Assembly (NCBI GenBank): GCA_033002965.1
Contig: JAURVB010004689.1
Span: 1 to 64,000 of the forward strand
Reading direction: 5' to 3'
From: Piper betle
Lineage: Eukaryota > Streptophyta > Magnoliopsida > Piperales > Piperaceae
DNA length: 64,000 nt
The notes beneath the pieces are model-generated. The model was not told where the DNA came from and did no database searches. It saw only the letters and a list, made by a program, of their open reading frames with translations. The translations under genes were made by a program, and so were the position numbers. This document shows, in pieces, positions 61,854 through 64,000 of the stretch (the stretch's first letter is position 1; the number at the start of each line of letters is the position of its first letter).

Positions 61854-64000
61854 TGTAAAACCCAAGTTTCAGCTTGAAGTTTTACCCAATTTTAGTATTG
61901 TTTATTTTGGGCAATCTCGAGTCGGCTTAAATAAGCTCGAGTTATACTAGTTTTCAGATTATGAGTATGGGCCCAGATGGCCGTATGAGCATGTTATAGT
62001 GGCTGACTATGCTCGACAAGCAGAAGATAAGATCACGAGTTATCAGTGTATACTGAGGTATACAGATTTATTTGTATATGTTAGCTAGGATTTTAGGCCT
62101 AGAGTTTCCACGATTTTGAAATTTTCCAATGTTACGCCACTGCCACTTCGCCGTGATCTCTGCCGCTGATGTAGCCGCACACGGCGGCAATGCTACCCCT
62201 TTCCGGTCAATTTCCAGCCAACTAGTGACCGGATTCCTCCAATCGCCACCACCATGACTTCCCCAGCTTCCTGTTAACCCAAACCGGGTTGGTTCATTAC
62301 GATTCAATCTGGTTCAACTCAGTTTCTGCCTGTTTTCATCCGTTCTTGCACCGTTTTTTGTAATTCGAGAACTCTTACTTTATTTTAAATCCATATTCAC
62401 GACATTTGGCATGATTGGATGTTATGATGATTTTTCTTTAACTATTATTTTATTAAATTTATTAATTAATTATTTATTCATTATTATTTATTTATTTATA
62501 TTTATATGTTTGTCATATATGATGAATGTTTATATGATTATTTGTTATTATTAACATTATATTTATTTATGAATATTAGTCATATTATGTGAACTAAATT
62601 ATGTGTGTGTGTGTGTGTATATATATATATTTGTTCGTTACGTGTATGCTATTATTTATTTATATTTCATTATGTATTCTTGTATTTTATGACTATGATA
62701 TTATTAATATTCGTTATTAATGAGTATTAACTATTTGTTTATTTATTTATTTATTTATTATATACTTATTTCTTTATTTAGTTGTTTACTAATACGACCA
62801 TATGTTGATATTTACTCGTGTTTACCCGTATATTTATATAATATAATTATATTATTATTTTATGATTAGAGTATTGTTTATGTTTATGAACTTATTGTTT
62901 ATCTAAATATCTATGAATGCATTTCTTTGTTTAATTATTTATTTATTATTTATTGTTATTATATCTCGATTTGTGTGCCACATGTTTACTTATAGGTTTG
63001 TTAGTATTGTTTTCTTTGTTCTGATGTATTGATGATATAAGCACACACCATGAGCATGCGTTATATACAGTTGGTACTATTTTATTTAGTGGTGGGTTCT
63101 GATGTAGGTTTCGGAGTCTGAGCTCGCTATAAATGTGCATATATACTTGGAGCTTGGACCATAGGTCAATAGGACTCTCTTTCTCTGCTTGATTCCTTGC
63201 ATGTAGAATTTGGTCGTGTTTTACACATACGACAGAATAGGTGGAGTTTTATCGGATCCCTCCGATGTTGGGCCATTTAGCTATATTTTCTACACATGTT
63301 TAATAAAACTATAAGGATGAGATCCCTTGTTGGTTTTTGAACATATGCTCCTGAAATTTATGATATAAGCTCTTTCCCAAGTCTATTATATAAGTACATT
63401 CATTTTTACGGATTTCATGAATAAGACAGTGAGTGGTATGGAAATATGTATGGAACGTACTAGTACTCCTTCAAACATGAGGTAGTGCGGTGTATGATGG
63501 TATTACATAGTGCAGCGCATTTCCGGAATATGTGGCACTAACTTAATTGTTCCTTTTGCCACTTGAGTTCCATGGCAGGTGATATAGAAGGCGTGAGGGC
63601 GTAAGCATTGTATGTATGAAGTATGTTTCTCTTGCACTTGAGTACCCGTGGCCGGTGCTTGCTTAAGCATGTTTGCTTACCGCCCAATGTGAGGCAATCT
63701 TGAAGTTTCATAAGTTTCCATGGGTAATGGAATACCCATTTACGAGTTTGTATTATTTATTTTTCGGACCAGTAATATTCATTATTGACGGTTTTCATAC
63801 AATACATGTAGGTCTTGTAAATCCTGAGTCGACTTTGGTAGAAGGATAGATAAACGCTACACACACTTGTGCTCAACACATTTATTTACTTTCTTACTTT
63901 TATTTACATTTGATGTGTTTAGATGGGTATTTAATAATGTCTTCCATTCTCATGATACCAAACGGGTGTTTATGTTTCGATCTATTTTATCATTCGAGTT
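61854..64000 (+). mobile_element. Long LTR related to families A and D, runs off the window
   Basis: Starts TGTAAAACCCAAGTTTCAG, like the other long LTRs. A GC-richer island lies at 62130-62290, then a very AT-rich stretch with a TG/TA microsatellite (62601-62631). Conserved blocks follow: TTTTATCGGATCCCTCCGATG and ACACATGTTTAATAAAAC (63250-63310; compare 34130-34195), TACCGCCCAATGTGAGGCAAT (63680; compare 34397) and ACATGTAGGT (63806). No coding region follows before the window ends. Confidence 0.6.
62601..62631. repeat. TG/TA compound microsatellite
   Basis: A TG run is followed directly by a TA run. Confidence 0.9.

Noticed and set aside
1..64000. CRISPR array, bacterial operons, rRNA or tRNA genes
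   Set aside because: The repeats seen are LTRs, TRIMs, microsatellites and minisatellites; no spacer-repeat pattern, and no RNA gene could be recognised by eye. A covariance-model scan would be needed to exclude a tRNA.

Overview
This window reads as plant (angiosperm) nuclear DNA from a gene-poor, repeat-rich region. The evidence is two spliceable or intact plant genes, Ty3/gypsy elements of typical plant lineages (Tekay/Del-like chromovirus, Athila, Tat), hAT elements, TRIM-type miniature retrotransposons and AT-rich intergenic DNA with GC-rich islands. I cannot name the species. Coordinates of degenerate elements are by-eye estimates. Lineage names come from recognising protein motifs, not from a search.

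Genes. Only two good host genes are seen, both on the minus strand. One is a secreted glycine-rich protein (1007-1342) with a TATA box. The other is a four-exon plastid J-like-domain membrane protein of the CPP1-like/DUF3353 family (12615-14697). Its joined reading frame gives 239 codons with consensus splice sites.

Repeats, left to right. 1-305 is a TRIM-like element. 4801-10930 is an internally deleted gypsy element (minus) with both LTRs (family D); a reversed LTR-A fragment and a small mobile-repeat fragment abut it up to 11625. 15560-21930 is a Tekay-like pol remnant (plus) with a very long 3' LTR (family A), split by a nested TIR-like insertion. 22343-25151 is an Athila remnant (minus) with its LTR (family B). 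25262-35458 is a chromovirus internal region (minus) whose two flanking family-D LTRs point in opposite directions. 35459-38021 holds further LTR tails, a Tat-like RNase H/integrase remnant and a solo TRIM LTR. 38150-38660 is a dead hAT transposase. 40100-41034 is a non-autonomous hAT element with an 8-bp target duplication. 42413-52933 is a chimeric Tekay-like element with LTR-A copies and a family-B LTR inside its integrase. 53293-60800 is a tandem array of TRIM-like units arranged as a 1.8-kb higher-order repeat in three copies. 61854 to the window end is another long LTR.

How parts fit together. Nothing here is an operon; the window is a layered insertion history. The TRIM array is the most unusual object. 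Its three 1.8-kb copies became 1.8 kb again only after subtracting a solo LTR with target duplication CACAT (54224-55393) and a complete 454-bp TRIM with target duplication ATGTG (57908-58361). That dates both insertions after the array was amplified. The long LTRs of families A, D and the last one share conserved blocks, so they probably descend from one LTR ancestor.
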